A stretch of 64,000 nucleotides of DNA, taken from NCBI GenBank assembly GCA_020636835.1, contig JACJXC010000004.1:1-64000 (forward strand), written 5' to 3'. Source of the DNA: Bacteroidales bacterium (GTDB lineage: Bacteria; Bacteroidota; Bacteroidia; Bacteroidales; Tenuifilaceae). The translations under genes and the position numbers were made by a program. This document shows positions 1 through 9,563 of the stretch, one piece after another. The number at the start of each line of letters is the position of its first letter. Position 1 is the first letter of the stretch. Below the pieces are notes generated by a model. The model ran no database searches. It saw only the letters and a program-made list of their open reading frames with translations, and was not told where the DNA came from.

Positions 1-45
1 TAAATTCATTTTAGTATAAAACTAAAATTCTTTAAAAGGAATTGA

Positions 46-53
46 TACTTTTG
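46..53 (+). promoter_or_regulatory. Candidate -7 promoter element for the M28 peptidase gene
   Basis: TACTTTTG fits the Bacteroidota -7 consensus TAnnTTTG and lies 20 bases before the ATG at 73. No clear TTTG is seen 19-21 bases upstream, so the call rests on one box only. Confidence 0.35.
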
Positions 54-72
54 TTTATTAAAACATATTGCG

Positions 73-1689
73 ATGAAAAGATTGATCCCAGTTATCCTTG
101 TAAGTCTTTTTGCCTGTCAAAGCAACATCAACAAAGCATTAAAATCGGTAAATAATGATGATTTAGCAAAGGACATAGCCACACTAGCCGCCGACAGCAT
201 GCTTGGCCGCGCTCCGTTTACCATTGGCGAAAAACGGACATTGGCATACCTTCAAAGCCGAATGGTTGATCTGGGTTTGAAACCAGCCTTTGGCGAATCG
301 TACACACAGGATGTACCAATGATTTCGATTACCTCAAAGGTTCCATCAACCATAAAAGTGAATTTTGCGAGTAAAGCATTTGTACTAAAAGCCGACGACG
401 ACTACTGCGCATGGAGCCCAACAACCTCAACCACAATAAACATTGACAATACCAACCTAATTTTTGCTGGTTTTGGAATAACCGCGCCAGAGTATGGCTG
501 GAACGATTTCGACAGCATCGATGTGAAGGGTAAAATCATTGTTGTACTGGTAAACGACCCCGGTTTCTACACTGGCGACACAGCCCTTTTCAAAGGGAAC
601 ACAATGACCTACTATGGCCGCTGGCGCTATAAATTTGAGGAGGCAGAACGTCAGGGAGCGATTGGCTGCCTAATTGTTCACGAGGATGCTCCAGCCGGAT
701 ACCCTTGGGCTGTTGCTGGCAACAAGAACAACACACCGCAACTCTACCTCGACACACCCGACCTAGGAAGTAAGCAATGCCTTGTAAATGGTTGGATAAC
801 ATACAACGCAGCCATCGAGCTGTTCAAATCGGGCGGGCTGGATTACGAAACGTTGAAGAAACAGTCAACCCAAAAGGGGTTTAAAGCATTCAACCTGAAT
901 GCTAAGATGAGCATGAATATTGAGAACACCTACACCAAATCGGCATCGAAAAATATTGCGGGGATGATTAAGGGAACCGAAAAACCCGACGAGGTTATTG
1001 TTTACTCTGCACACTGGGATCATCTGGGAGTTGGCCGTGTGGTAAATGGCGACTCAATCTACAACGGAGCATCGGACAATGCTGCAGCAATTGCCTGGAT
1101 GTTCTCCATTGCAAAAGCATTTAAGAGTACCGGTGTAGAACCGAAGCGGTCAGTACTTTTCTTCTCCCCTACAGCAGAGGAATCGGGACTATATGGCTCT
1201 GCGTATTTTGTGGCAAATCCTCCTATCGATATCAACAAAACTATCGCCTGCATTAACAACGACGTGATTCTTTTCATTGGTAAGTTTAAGGATGTTACCG
1301 TTACAGGACTTGGGCACTCATCGCTCGACGAACTGCTTGCAGAGGAAGCCACAAAGTTTAACCGTTACATTGCACCAGACCCAAACCCGGAGAATGGGAT
1401 GTTTTTCCGCTCGGACCAACTCCCCTTCCTAAAGGCAGGTGTTCCCTCGATGTTTGCCAAAGGGTATTCCGATCAGATGGAGCTGGGCAAAGAAAAAACG
1501 CAGGAGCGAATAGATTCGTACTGGAAAAACATTTACCACAAACCCCAAGATGAGTTTGTTCCTGAGCGCGACAACTTGGATGGACTTGCCGAAGATGTGA
1601 AACTATTTTTCTGCTTTGGGAATAGGTTGGCCAACGAGAACATTTACCCACAGTGGAAAAACAGTTCGGAATTTTACAAAGAACGATGA
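73..1689 (+). CDS. M28 family zinc aminopeptidase, lipoprotein, with PA domain
   Basis: A secreted, membrane-anchored metallopeptidase that probably trims amino acids or dipeptides from peptides outside the cytoplasm. The first 15 residues form a lipoprotein signal with lipobox LFAC (Cys15). Residues about 115-270 resemble a PA domain inserted before the catalytic core. The two-zinc site is visible: His314 and Asp316 in AHWDHLG, Asp335 in GASDNAAA, Glu369/Glu370 in AEESG, and a late His in YHKPQDE. Length (538 aa) is normal for PA-containing M28 enzymes. The substrate cannot be read from sequence. It stands alone, followed by a 180-base gap before the next gene. Confidence 0.9.
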   Translation: MKRLIPVILVSLFACQSNINKALKSVNNDDLAKDIATLAADSMLGRAPFTIGEKRTLAYLQSRMVDLGLKPAFGESYTQDVPMISITSKVPSTIKVNFASKAFVLKADDDYCAWSPTTSTTINIDNTNLIFAGFGITAPEYGWNDFDSIDVKGKIIVVLVNDPGFYTGDTALFKGNTMTYYGRWRYKFEEAERQGAIGCLIVHEDAPAGYPWAVAGNKNNTPQLYLDTPDLGSKQCLVNGWITYNAAIELFKSGGLDYETLKKQSTQKGFKAFNLNAKMSMNIENTYTKSASKNIAGMIKGTEKPDEVIVYSAHWDHLGVGRVVNGDSIYNGASDNAAAIAWMFSIAKAFKSTGVEPKRSVLFFSPTAEESGLYGSAYFVANPPIDINKTIACINNDVILFIGKFKDVTVTGLGHSSLDELLAEEATKFNRYIAPDPNPENGMFFRSDQLPFLKAGVPSMFAKGYSDQMELGKEKTQERIDSYWKNIYHKPQDEFVPERDNLDGLAEDVKLFFCFGNRLANENIYPQWKNSSEFYKER

Positions 1690-1867
1690 CCCGACATACA
1701 AATAACCCGGGTTCACTATATATTTGCAACGACCGAAAGGAATGAAAACAAAGTAAAAATCACTATAATTGCTCTTGCATTTCGACTCATCAAAGAATCG
1801 GATCAAGTATACATTCGAACAAATAACTAAAAGTGTAACAACTAACTAGATAAACACAAATACCAAT

Positions 1868-3301
1868 ATGGGTTTCACCAACTTATTTAAAAGCATAGAG
1901 GATTTTTTCACCGAAAAACGATTACTTTACTCCTTACTGGGAGTTATACTTATTATCCTAATCGGCATTCTTATTACTTCGGAAGGTTTTTCGGGCGAAA
2001 CAGAGAGTTTAACTCACTACAAACTCTCACGATGGGCATTCAGCAACCCGGAGTTCTTCCTTAACAACATATCAAAACCAATATTCACAATCCTTAGCGC
2101 TCCGTTTGCACTATTGGGATTCAAGAGTTTTCAGCTATTCAACATTCTCATTGGAATTGCCACTGGCTACATCTCGTTCCTAGTGGCCAAAGAGTTAAAA
2201 GTTAAAAGCCCCATATTGGCAATTGTAATATGCTGTTTCACCCCAGTATTCATGATTAACTTATTCTCGGGGGTTACTGAGATTCTCTTCGCATTCACAG
2301 CAATTCTGGCCACTTACTATCTAGTTAAAGATAAGTTCACGTTAGGTGCAATTATTGTATCATTCTTACCATTAATCAAGGACGAAGGGTTCCTCCTAAT
2401 GCTGATTTATATCTATTACTTTGTACACAAAAAGCATTACAAAGAAATAGTATACACCTTTTCGGGCACAGTCCTTTTCAGCATTATTGGATTAATTGTT
2501 GGGAAGAGTCTATTCTGGCTAACACCAAGCATCCCGGAGCTGCTCAACACCACAACAGAATCGCAAGGAAGTATATTCCAATTTATTACGAGAAGCCCAG
2601 GATTCTTTGGAATTCCCAACGAGATTTTCTTTGTTACAGGCTTGGTAGCAGGGCTATCGCTATATTTAAGGCAAAAACGAGAATACTCCAAAGAGTTTCT
2701 CCTGATTGTACTTCCTTTTTTGGCCTACTTTGTGGGGCACTCCCTATCGTACTGGTCGGGTATAGGGGGATCGCAGGGAAGCGCCAAGTACATGGCCGCA
2801 ATTGTTCCTTTTATGACCATTATGGCCACCCGAGGGCTGTACATTTTTGCCAAAATGTTCCTTATCATATTTAAAATGGAATGGGTACGAGTGGCTGCCC
2901 TGATAGTTGCATTTGCATCGGTAATCCACATCCCATTTGCCATTCAGAACTACCCCATAGCCCTCGACTCCGAATCGTTTGCACTACGTGCCGCCTCGGA
3001 CTGGATACAAAATCAAACCACAAAAACATCGGAGGTGTACTACAATCACCCTTCGTTCTTCTTCTTCCTTAACTCCGGAATAAACGACCCCAAAAAGCAT
3101 ATCACCTCCACCCCCAACCTGGACTCATTAAAAATAGGGGACTATTTCCTGTACGATGAAAATTACTCAAAGGCAACTGGAATAAAAATTGAAACACTCA
3201 TAAATAACCCCGAGTTTGAATTGATCAAGACATTCGACCCCGAAACGCCTTTTTCAATAAAAGAAGCACCATTCAAATTGCTGTTTTTGCCGGATCAATA
3301 G
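1868..3301 (+). CDS. Polytopic membrane protein, GT-C glycosyltransferase-like
   Basis: An integral membrane protein of 477 aa with about ten hydrophobic segments and a soluble C-terminal third. The layout (first helix at about 18-38, a loop starting SEGFSGETE, many helices, then a mixed C-terminal domain ending KTFDPETPFS...LLF) resembles GT-C fold enzymes that move sugars from polyprenyl phosphate. Acidic residues in the first outer loop could be catalytic, but I cannot name the sugar or acceptor. The next reading frame looks like a detached C-terminal domain (see 3337-3816), so this may be the front part of a longer ancestral protein. Confidence 0.55.
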   Translation: MGFTNLFKSIEDFFTEKRLLYSLLGVILIILIGILITSEGFSGETESLTHYKLSRWAFSNPEFFLNNISKPIFTILSAPFALLGFKSFQLFNILIGIATGYISFLVAKELKVKSPILAIVICCFTPVFMINLFSGVTEILFAFTAILATYYLVKDKFTLGAIIVSFLPLIKDEGFLLMLIYIYYFVHKKHYKEIVYTFSGTVLFSIIGLIVGKSLFWLTPSIPELLNTTTESQGSIFQFITRSPGFFGIPNEIFFVTGLVAGLSLYLRQKREYSKEFLLIVLPFLAYFVGHSLSYWSGIGGSQGSAKYMAAIVPFMTIMATRGLYIFAKMFLIIFKMEWVRVAALIVAFASVIHIPFAIQNYPIALDSESFALRAASDWIQNQTTKTSEVYYNHPSFFFFLNSGINDPKKHITSTPNLDSLKIGDYFLYDENYSKATGIKIETLINNPEFELIKTFDPETPFSIKEAPFKLLFLPDQ

Positions 3302-3336
3302 CAATCCCTTTGTTGTAAAAAACAACAGAGCCATAG

Positions 3337-3816
3337 TTCAACAGCACAGATGGATTATACAAAGAGGCCATTACATTCGACTTCGACAGCACAATTTACG
3401 AGGATAACGCTAAGTATATCGGCTCGTCCAACATTAACCCCAATAACTACCTTAGGGTAAAGCGGTCGCACCGATTCTACCTAAATTCCGCATTCAAACT
3501 CAACAGCAATGCACAGATTGACAACGTTGAATTATTGGTAGAAATGAAGTATTTCGTAAAAACACCCGACGATAAGCTAAAGCTTGTAATTAATGCTTTT
3601 GATGGTAACGAACTTCTGGAACACAAAAGAATAGACCTAAACACTCCGTTCAACAGCAACCCCGAGGAATGGGCAAACTTAAAGTTCAAAGTGCTGATCC
3701 CCTCGGTCAAAAAAACGGAAGGAATAAAAATTCAAGCCTACATCTGGAATAAAAAGAATGGCGAATACCTAATCGACGACTACCTCATAAGTTACAGAAT
3801 AAAAGAAGGGGAATAA
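3337..3816 (+). pseudogene. Probable detached C-terminal domain of the preceding membrane protein
   Basis: An open frame from just after a TAG at 3334 to the stop at 3814-3816. The first ATG is at 3535, but the 60-odd codons before it read as ordinary protein (YKEAITFDFDS, YIGSSNINPNN, KRSHRFYLNS) and continue smoothly into the ATG part, so translation from 3535 would remove real coding sequence. The predicted product is soluble and beta-rich with no signal peptide. It begins just after the upstream gene and lacks its own clear start, which suggests a frameshift or stop separated it from that gene. A short protein from 3535 (93 aa) remains possible. Confidence 0.45.
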
Positions 3817-3826
3817 ATTCCCCTTC
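3805..3826. terminator. Bidirectional terminator between convergent genes
   Basis: GAAGGGGAAT (3805-3814) pairs with ATTCCCCTTC (3817-3826), with A-rich sequence on the left, so it can act on both strands. It overlaps the stop codon at 3816 and sits 5 bases from the end of the S9 peptidase gene. Confidence 0.6.
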
Positions 3827-3830
3827 TCCA

Positions 3831-5918
3831 TTATTTCAACCATTTATCGAGCCACCCTTTAAACTCGCGTTGCCACAGAATGCCATTCTGGGGTTTTAGC
3901 ACCCAGTGATTCTCGTCGGGGAAAAACAGGAACCGACTGGGAATACCCATCATCTGAGCAGCATTGAATGCCGCCATTCCCTGAGTGTAAGGGATTCGGA
4001 AATCCATTCCTCCGTGCACAACCATTATGGGAGTATCCCATTTTTTCACAAATAGATGAGGGCTATGCGAAAAACTCTTCATGGCCACAGCATTGTTGGT
4101 TTCCCATGGTGCGCCACCCATTTCCCAATTATCAAAAAACATTTCCTCAGTTGTAAGGTACTCCATTTCGGAATGGAATACACCGCAATGCGCAATGAAT
4201 GCTTTAAAACGCTTATCATGGTTACCAGCCAACCAAAAAACGGTATAGCCACCGTAACTAGCGCCAACCGCACCCAGTTTATTCTCATCAACCCAGGGCT
4301 CCTGCTTAACCTCATCAATAGCACACAGCAAGTCCTTCATTTCCTGACCACCATGATCTTTGCTAATCTGATCGGTCCATTGCTGCCCAAAAGTTAGCGT
4401 TCCCCTCCTACTTGGGGCAACCACCACATACCCATTCGATGCCATTATGGAAAAATTCCAACGATAACTCCAGAACTGGCTCACGGCACTTTGAGGGCCA
4501 CCCTCGCAGTAAAGCAAAGCGGGATAGGTTTTCGTGCTATCAAAATGTGGTGGCAAGATTACCCAGGTATGAACAAGCTTCCCATCGGTCGATTTCACCC
4601 AACGACGGCGAACCTCGGGCATATCAATTTTTGCCAACAAATCCTTATTGATGAACGAGATCTCTGTTTCGACCCCAGTTTTCGGATCAACTTGGTATAT
4701 CTCGGCAGGTTTTGTAATAGACACCTTACTTCCCACCAATTTCCCATTTGCAAGTTCAATTGAATGATAATCGTGCAACCCTTGGGTAACAGCAGTAGGC
4801 ACCGAATCGGTAAGAGCCATTGTATAAACCTGATGGGTAGCCTCAACACCAGCAATAAAATACAACGATTTACTATCATCGGTCCAAACAACATTAGCAG
4901 CGGAGTAATCAAAGTGCTCGGTCAGGTACGATTTTACACCGGTTTGCAAATCTAGCACAAACAAGCGATCCTTATCAGCCTCAAAACCCGGACGCTCCAT
5001 CGACACCCAAGCCATTTTACTACCATCGGGCGAAAAAACGGGTTGTTTATCGTATCCAACCATTCCCTCGGTAATATTTTTTGTTTCGCCAGATTTTGTA
5101 TCGAACAGGTAAATATCGGAGTTGGTGCTAAAAGCATACTCCTTACCCAGCTGTTTTTTGCAGGTATATGCCACAGCGCTACCATCCGAATTCCAGGCAA
5201 TTTCCTCCATTCCACCAAACGGTTTAAGAGGGGAATCGTATGGCTCATTGGGCAGAATATCCTTTACATTCTCCAGTTTGCCCAAAGATAAATCGGCAAT
5301 AAAAACATGGCTGAACACACTATCCTCCCATGTATCCCAATGCCGATGCATCAAATCGTTATAAACCATCCCGGTTGTATGGGGCAAATCGGGATGAATA
5401 TCGGTTATGCTTAGCCCAACCTTGACATCGGAAATAAACAAAACCTTCGAGCCATTGGGCGATAGGGCAAATCCATTAATATCGTTGCTAAAACCATCAA
5501 CCATTTGCAGTTTTGATCCATCGGACTGCATTGTCCAGATTTGAGAAACGCCCCCCTCGGTTGACAAAAAAGCCAAAGTACTATTATCGATCCACTGCGG
5601 GTTGTACTCATGGGCACTGGTTACCGTTAATTGCTTTTTCGCAGAGCCATCGGCATTCATCACAAAAAGTTCGCTATTACCCTTGTTTTTCTCAACCGAA
5701 TACCAGGTTACAGTGTAGGCAATGGTGTTACCATCGGGCGAAACAGCCACTTCGCCCAATCGGCCCAACGACCACAACACCTCGGGGGAGAGCAGTCCGT
5801 TGACAACCTCAGGCATGCTAGCCCCAATCACCTGCTCCTTTGGAGTAGATCCATTCTGGCACGATGCCAGTAAAAATGCTGAAGCAACCAGCATAATAAA
5901 TTGATTCTTAATTTTCAT
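3831..5918 (-). CDS. S9 family prolyl oligopeptidase-type serine peptidase, lipoprotein
   Basis: Exported serine peptidase of the DPP IV/acylaminoacyl-peptidase group, expected to cleave short peptides. The lipoprotein signal ends LLASC (Cys20). Residues about 40-420 are a WD40-like beta-propeller with repeated SPDG-type blades (VSPDGNTIAY, FSPDGSKMAW). The C-terminal alpha/beta hydrolase domain has nucleophile Ser554 in GASYGG, Asp639 in GGMDFRIP and His671 in DENHW, so the triad is intact. Length (695 aa) is typical. It converges on the upstream plus-strand unit. The start is fixed by the signal peptide. Confidence 0.92.
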   Translation of the reverse strand: MKIKNQFIMLVASAFLLASCQNGSTPKEQVIGASMPEVVNGLLSPEVLWSLGRLGEVAVSPDGNTIAYTVTWYSVEKNKGNSELFVMNADGSAKKQLTVTSAHEYNPQWIDNSTLAFLSTEGGVSQIWTMQSDGSKLQMVDGFSNDINGFALSPNGSKVLFISDVKVGLSITDIHPDLPHTTGMVYNDLMHRHWDTWEDSVFSHVFIADLSLGKLENVKDILPNEPYDSPLKPFGGMEEIAWNSDGSAVAYTCKKQLGKEYAFSTNSDIYLFDTKSGETKNITEGMVGYDKQPVFSPDGSKMAWVSMERPGFEADKDRLFVLDLQTGVKSYLTEHFDYSAANVVWTDDSKSLYFIAGVEATHQVYTMALTDSVPTAVTQGLHDYHSIELANGKLVGSKVSITKPAEIYQVDPKTGVETEISFINKDLLAKIDMPEVRRRWVKSTDGKLVHTWVILPPHFDSTKTYPALLYCEGGPQSAVSQFWSYRWNFSIMASNGYVVVAPSRRGTLTFGQQWTDQISKDHGGQEMKDLLCAIDEVKQEPWVDENKLGAVGASYGGYTVFWLAGNHDKRFKAFIAHCGVFHSEMEYLTTEEMFFDNWEMGGAPWETNNAVAMKSFSHSPHLFVKKWDTPIMVVHGGMDFRIPYTQGMAAFNAAQMMGIPSRFLFFPDENHWVLKPQNGILWQREFKGWLDKWLK

Positions 5919-5989
5919 CCGTACAAAATATTTAGTTAACTAATTATTAATGCTTTACATTTTCGACTTTAACAGTCATTATCGAGCGG

Positions 5990-6082
5990 ATGGAACACCC
6001 ATATTTTGGCTCCGCCGAGCTCGCAAAAAGCGCTCGGTTGTTCATCAGCGCTTATGCAAGCTCACTCACATGGGTGTTTCAT
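5990..6082. repeat. Palindromic intergenic element, copy 1
   Basis: Terminal arms ATGGAACACCCAT (5990-6002) and ATGGGTGTTTCAT (6070-6082) are inverted repeats with one mismatch. Inside, CCGAGC and GCTCGG form a second stem around a short A-rich loop. A related shorter element lies at 10623-10680 in the same orientation. The size and structure resemble REP- or MITE-like elements; there is no coding capacity. Confidence 0.55.
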
Positions 6083-6111
6083 GGTTTTAAAATTTATGCG
6101 GATAGTAATGA

Positions 6112-9100
6112 TTAAAGTTTAATTCCGAGTACAGTAATATCGTCGCGCTGATGCTCATCGCCCTTAAACTCATCAAATTCACGAATCAAAGCACCTGCAA
6201 TCTCAGTCATCGGCTTATCGATATTGGCCAATAAGTAGGTATGAAAACGGCAGGTGGTAAACTTACGCTTAAATGCATTATTTTGGTCGGTAAAACCATC
6301 GGTACACATAAACAGCATATCACCGGGATACATAGTAATCTTGCAATTTGTAAACTCAGTATCCACATCGGGCAAAACACTACCAATCGATTTCCGATTG
6401 CCCTTCAGGGTTTGGATCCGATCATCGCCTTTATTCAAGTAAAAGAGGGGACGGTTTGCCCCAGCATACGTAACCACGCACATATCATCGAGTTTCCGCT
6501 CAATCATACATAACGCCACATCCATCCCATCGAAACTCTCGCTAACATCTTGACGCAAAGCAAGATTAATAGAATCACTAAGTTCGGTAAGTATCGCTGC
6601 AGGGTTGTGCACCTTCCGCTCGTTAACAATTTCGTTCAGCAACCGGCTTCCGATAAGCGACATAAATGCGCCCGGGACTCCGTGCCCAGTACAATCGACG
6701 ACGGCCACAAAAACCTTTTCCGATTTTCGTCCCCGCGGTCCAGTTTGCGATACCCAGTAGAAATCGCCCGAAACCAACTCCTTAGGAAGATATATCAGGA
6801 AATGTTTAAACAACCCGTCGAACGATACCGATAAATCGGGCAGTATTGCCTGCTGAATGGTTGTGGCGTACTGAATGCTGGCATTGATATGCTTATTCTG
6901 CTCATGCATCTCGTCGCGCTGCGACAAAATCTCCTCCTTCTGATGCTGAAGTTCAAAATTTTTCTCCAACAGAACCTGCTTGGAACTAACCAACTCTAGC
7001 GTCCTCTCGTCAACCAAACGCTGAAGCTTAATGTTTGACGCCCGGAGGAGCCTCGTGTTCAAATAAACAACAAACCAAACCACCAAGGTCAATAGCAACG
7101 AATACAAAACCAGAAAGTACCACTGCAGATACACCGGCTTTTTAATCCTAAACGAATACGATGCCACAGGGCTTTCCACTTCGAAAAGATTTTTCGCCTT
7201 CACCCTAAAGACATAATTTCCGAATGGCAAATTGGTATACTCTTTACTTTGAGCATGGCTCCACTCGCTCCATCCCTCATCGTAGCCCTCAAGGTAGTAG
7301 CTATACATAAGTTCCTGCTGCTGTCCAAAAAATGGTGCAGAGTACAAAAACGATAACGAATTCATGGAATGCGACAGTTCCTCAGGCTCAACCGAAACGG
7401 GTGGATGATCGTCGAGCAACTCGCCTGCAACCAGAGGGCCACATATCGCTCCATTGTAAATTCGACTTGTTCGGTTAGCAGTTACCTGACGGATATGAAC
7501 ACGTATAAGGTGATTATTTTTAGCGCCAACCGAAGCGTCGTAACGGAACAACCCATCGGTTGCGGCAATCCAGGTTACATTTCGCGAATCGGGGTAAACA
7601 TCAAAAAATATTGTTTCGGGAATTGTACGAAATTGAGCGGGCTCGCGACGATAAATACCACCCGGATACTTCACGGCTTTCTCCAACCACCTATTGGGAT
7701 CAAACTGATAGGCCTCAAACCAAATGTCTCCCTTATTGTCCTGGCAAAATACGCGGAGGCCCGTTTCTCCTGTGGCAAACTCAACTCCTAAGGACGAATC
7801 GGGGACAAACTGATTTTTAACTGCATCGAACATCGACAGGCCTCCCTCCGACGATGCCTTAACCACGCCATCAATCAATACCACCGACATATCGTCGTAT
7901 TTAGGGCTATTCGGGAGACTATAAAGTTGCGACTCCTCGTAAACAAGTTGATACGGATTGATAATATCGACATAACGAACCCCCCGGTATCGATCCGAAC
8001 ACCAAATATCCCCATTCGAATCCTCAATCACAGTGTAAACCTCACCAATATCGGCATCGAGCTTCCCAATAAGTTTGTACTGCCCCTCGGAATAGCGGAT
8101 AACCGCAACTCCATTACGAACTCCAGCATACAGAATATTTGGAAAAACAACCGACTGCGTTAAACAGTAGGCATGAATTCCCCCATTCTCAATTGGCAGT
8201 GCACGATCGCCATCAATCCTGTAAATCCCACTCGATGTTGCAGCCAACAAATGCTCCGAAGCGCCCTGTTTAACTACTTTCAATTTCCACGACAAATCGT
8301 CTACGCCTTCTACGGGGTAAAATCGTCCATCAACCTTACGGAACACGCCGGCATTGGACGACACATAAATATCATTCTTAAAACGCACTACCGATTGCAG
8401 AACTCCATTCAGGCCAGCCTCATTGCTCCATTCGGTAAGTTGAGAATGGATGGGCGTGTAAGAGATGCCGTTGTTAAGCGCCATCCACAAATTATCCTGA
8501 TTATCCTTGAATAAATGCCATACGGCATCATCCTGCAGGCTAACAGTTGCATCTATTTTACGGATAAAGCGCCCTTGCAAATCGATAAATACGACGCCAC
8601 CTCGATATGTTCCTATTGCAAAAACCCCATCGTCAACCGATAACCCTGTGTATATCCAGTTCTCTCTAAAAAAAGCATCGTCGCTGGTTTGAAATTTCAA
8701 AATGGGCTCAACAGCCTTTCCTGCCCGAGGGACTATGGCATCCCTAGCCAATAAATAGAATCCATTCGACTGAGTCCCAACCAAAAAATACCGATCGTTG
8801 AATGGCAGAATTGTATAGATCAACTCGGAGCCAAAAACCTCGGTTCCGGGAATAAATGTTAACGAATCGTTATTCATAAACGACAATCCGATATCCCGTT
8901 GGGATACAAACAAACACCCATCCACCATGTAAGTGCGGTGAAAAGATGTTTTGGGTGTCCACACCTTATATTCGCCATTGCCCGCAACGCGAACAATCAA
9001 ACTATTGGAGCTAAAATATACACCACGGGGTGTCGCAAAAACCTTACGAATCAAGCCGAATGGCTTATACGACTCGGGCAGCGAACCACAAAGCGAAACG

Positions 9101-9447
9101 TAAGAAAGCGAATGGCTCGAATCGGCAGCCAAGTACCCGAACTCATCCTGAGCACCAACCCAAATACGGCCATTTGAATCCACATCCAAACAACGAGGAA
9201 GTGCATTGTTCACGGAAATATGCCGCCAATCGCTACCATCGTACTCAATAATTCCAACATTGTTGGCCACATAAATTAGCCCACGCTTATCCTGAGCAAT
9301 GGCCCAACTCTGCGAATGCCCCCGGTATGCACGATGGTGAAAGTTCACCACGGAATACTTCCCAACATCCTGAGCATTAATGATCTGACTCAAAAAAAGA
9401 AATACGTATGTAAATATTAAATTCACAAAAACCCTTCTCATGCACAT
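6112..9447 (-). CDS. Reg_prop/Y_Y_Y propeller sensor with cytoplasmic SpoIIE-type PP2C phosphatase
   Basis: A one-protein signal transducer. A signal peptide (ending near INAQ) exports about 700 residues of two-component-regulator propeller repeats (such as WVGAQDEFG, DIWCSDRYRG, WIAATDGLF). A Y_Y_Y domain follows (YYLEGYDEGWSEW, LPFGNYVFRVKA), then one membrane helix at about 770-790, a coiled coil, and a PP2C/SpoIIE serine phosphatase over the last 250 residues. Metal-binding motifs GDFYW, DCTGHGVPG, TDGFTDQ and RDDITVLGI are present. In hybrid two-component systems this sensor is fused to a kinase; here a phosphatase replaces it. The likely target is a STAS-type anti-sigma antagonist or SiaC-like protein. 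Met3 (9441) is an alternative start. No such partner is seen in the window apart from the SiaB-like kinase at 10865. Confidence 0.88.
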   Translation of the reverse strand: MCMRRVFVNLIFTYVFLFLSQIINAQDVGKYSVVNFHHRAYRGHSQSWAIAQDKRGLIYVANNVGIIEYDGSDWRHISVNNALPRCLDVDSNGRIWVGAQDEFGYLAADSSHSLSYVSLCGSLPESYKPFGLIRKVFATPRGVYFSSNSLIVRVAGNGEYKVWTPKTSFHRTYMVDGCLFVSQRDIGLSFMNNDSLTFIPGTEVFGSELIYTILPFNDRYFLVGTQSNGFYLLARDAIVPRAGKAVEPILKFQTSDDAFFRENWIYTGLSVDDGVFAIGTYRGGVVFIDLQGRFIRKIDATVSLQDDAVWHLFKDNQDNLWMALNNGISYTPIHSQLTEWSNEAGLNGVLQSVVRFKNDIYVSSNAGVFRKVDGRFYPVEGVDDLSWKLKVVKQGASEHLLAATSSGIYRIDGDRALPIENGGIHAYCLTQSVVFPNILYAGVRNGVAVIRYSEGQYKLIGKLDADIGEVYTVIEDSNGDIWCSDRYRGVRYVDIINPYQLVYEESQLYSLPNSPKYDDMSVVLIDGVVKASSEGGLSMFDAVKNQFVPDSSLGVEFATGETGLRVFCQDNKGDIWFEAYQFDPNRWLEKAVKYPGGIYRREPAQFRTIPETIFFDVYPDSRNVTWIAATDGLFRYDASVGAKNNHLIRVHIRQVTANRTSRIYNGAICGPLVAGELLDDHPPVSVEPEELSHSMNSLSFLYSAPFFGQQQELMYSYYLEGYDEGWSEWSHAQSKEYTNLPFGNYVFRVKAKNLFEVESPVASYSFRIKKPVYLQWYFLVLYSLLLTLVVWFVVYLNTRLLRASNIKLQRLVDERTLELVSSKQVLLEKNFELQHQKEEILSQRDEMHEQNKHINASIQYATTIQQAILPDLSVSFDGLFKHFLIYLPKELVSGDFYWVSQTGPRGRKSEKVFVAVVDCTGHGVPGAFMSLIGSRLLNEIVNERKVHNPAAILTELSDSINLALRQDVSESFDGMDVALCMIERKLDDMCVVTYAGANRPLFYLNKGDDRIQTLKGNRKSIGSVLPDVDTEFTNCKITMYPGDMLFMCTDGFTDQNNAFKRKFTTCRFHTYLLANIDKPMTEIAGALIREFDEFKGDEHQRDDITVLGIKL

Positions 9448-9514
9448 ATAGAATTAAAAGCCCTTCAATTTATCAATTATTTAACATTTTTTATAATTAT
9501 TTGTATTTTTTCAA

Positions 9515-9541
9515 CAAAAAAAGGGGAGAAAATCTCCCCTT
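9515..9541 (-). terminator. Rho-independent terminator downstream of the YD-repeat gene
   Basis: AAGGGGAGA (9521-9529) and TCTCCCCTT (9533-9541) form a 9-bp stem with a 3-base loop. Read on the minus strand it is followed by a T run. It therefore separates the YD-repeat gene from the sensor gene that follows in the same direction. Confidence 0.7.
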
Positions 9542-9563
9542 GTATGATAAGCTGGCCATCCAA

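Noticed and set aside
1059..1352. Opposite-strand ORFs within genes (for example inside the M28 gene)
   Set aside because: They are shadows of strongly coding genes with no signature of their own.
6112..9447. Histidine kinase hybrid
   Set aside because: The sensor ends in a SpoIIE phosphatase; no HisKA, HATPase or receiver motif is present.
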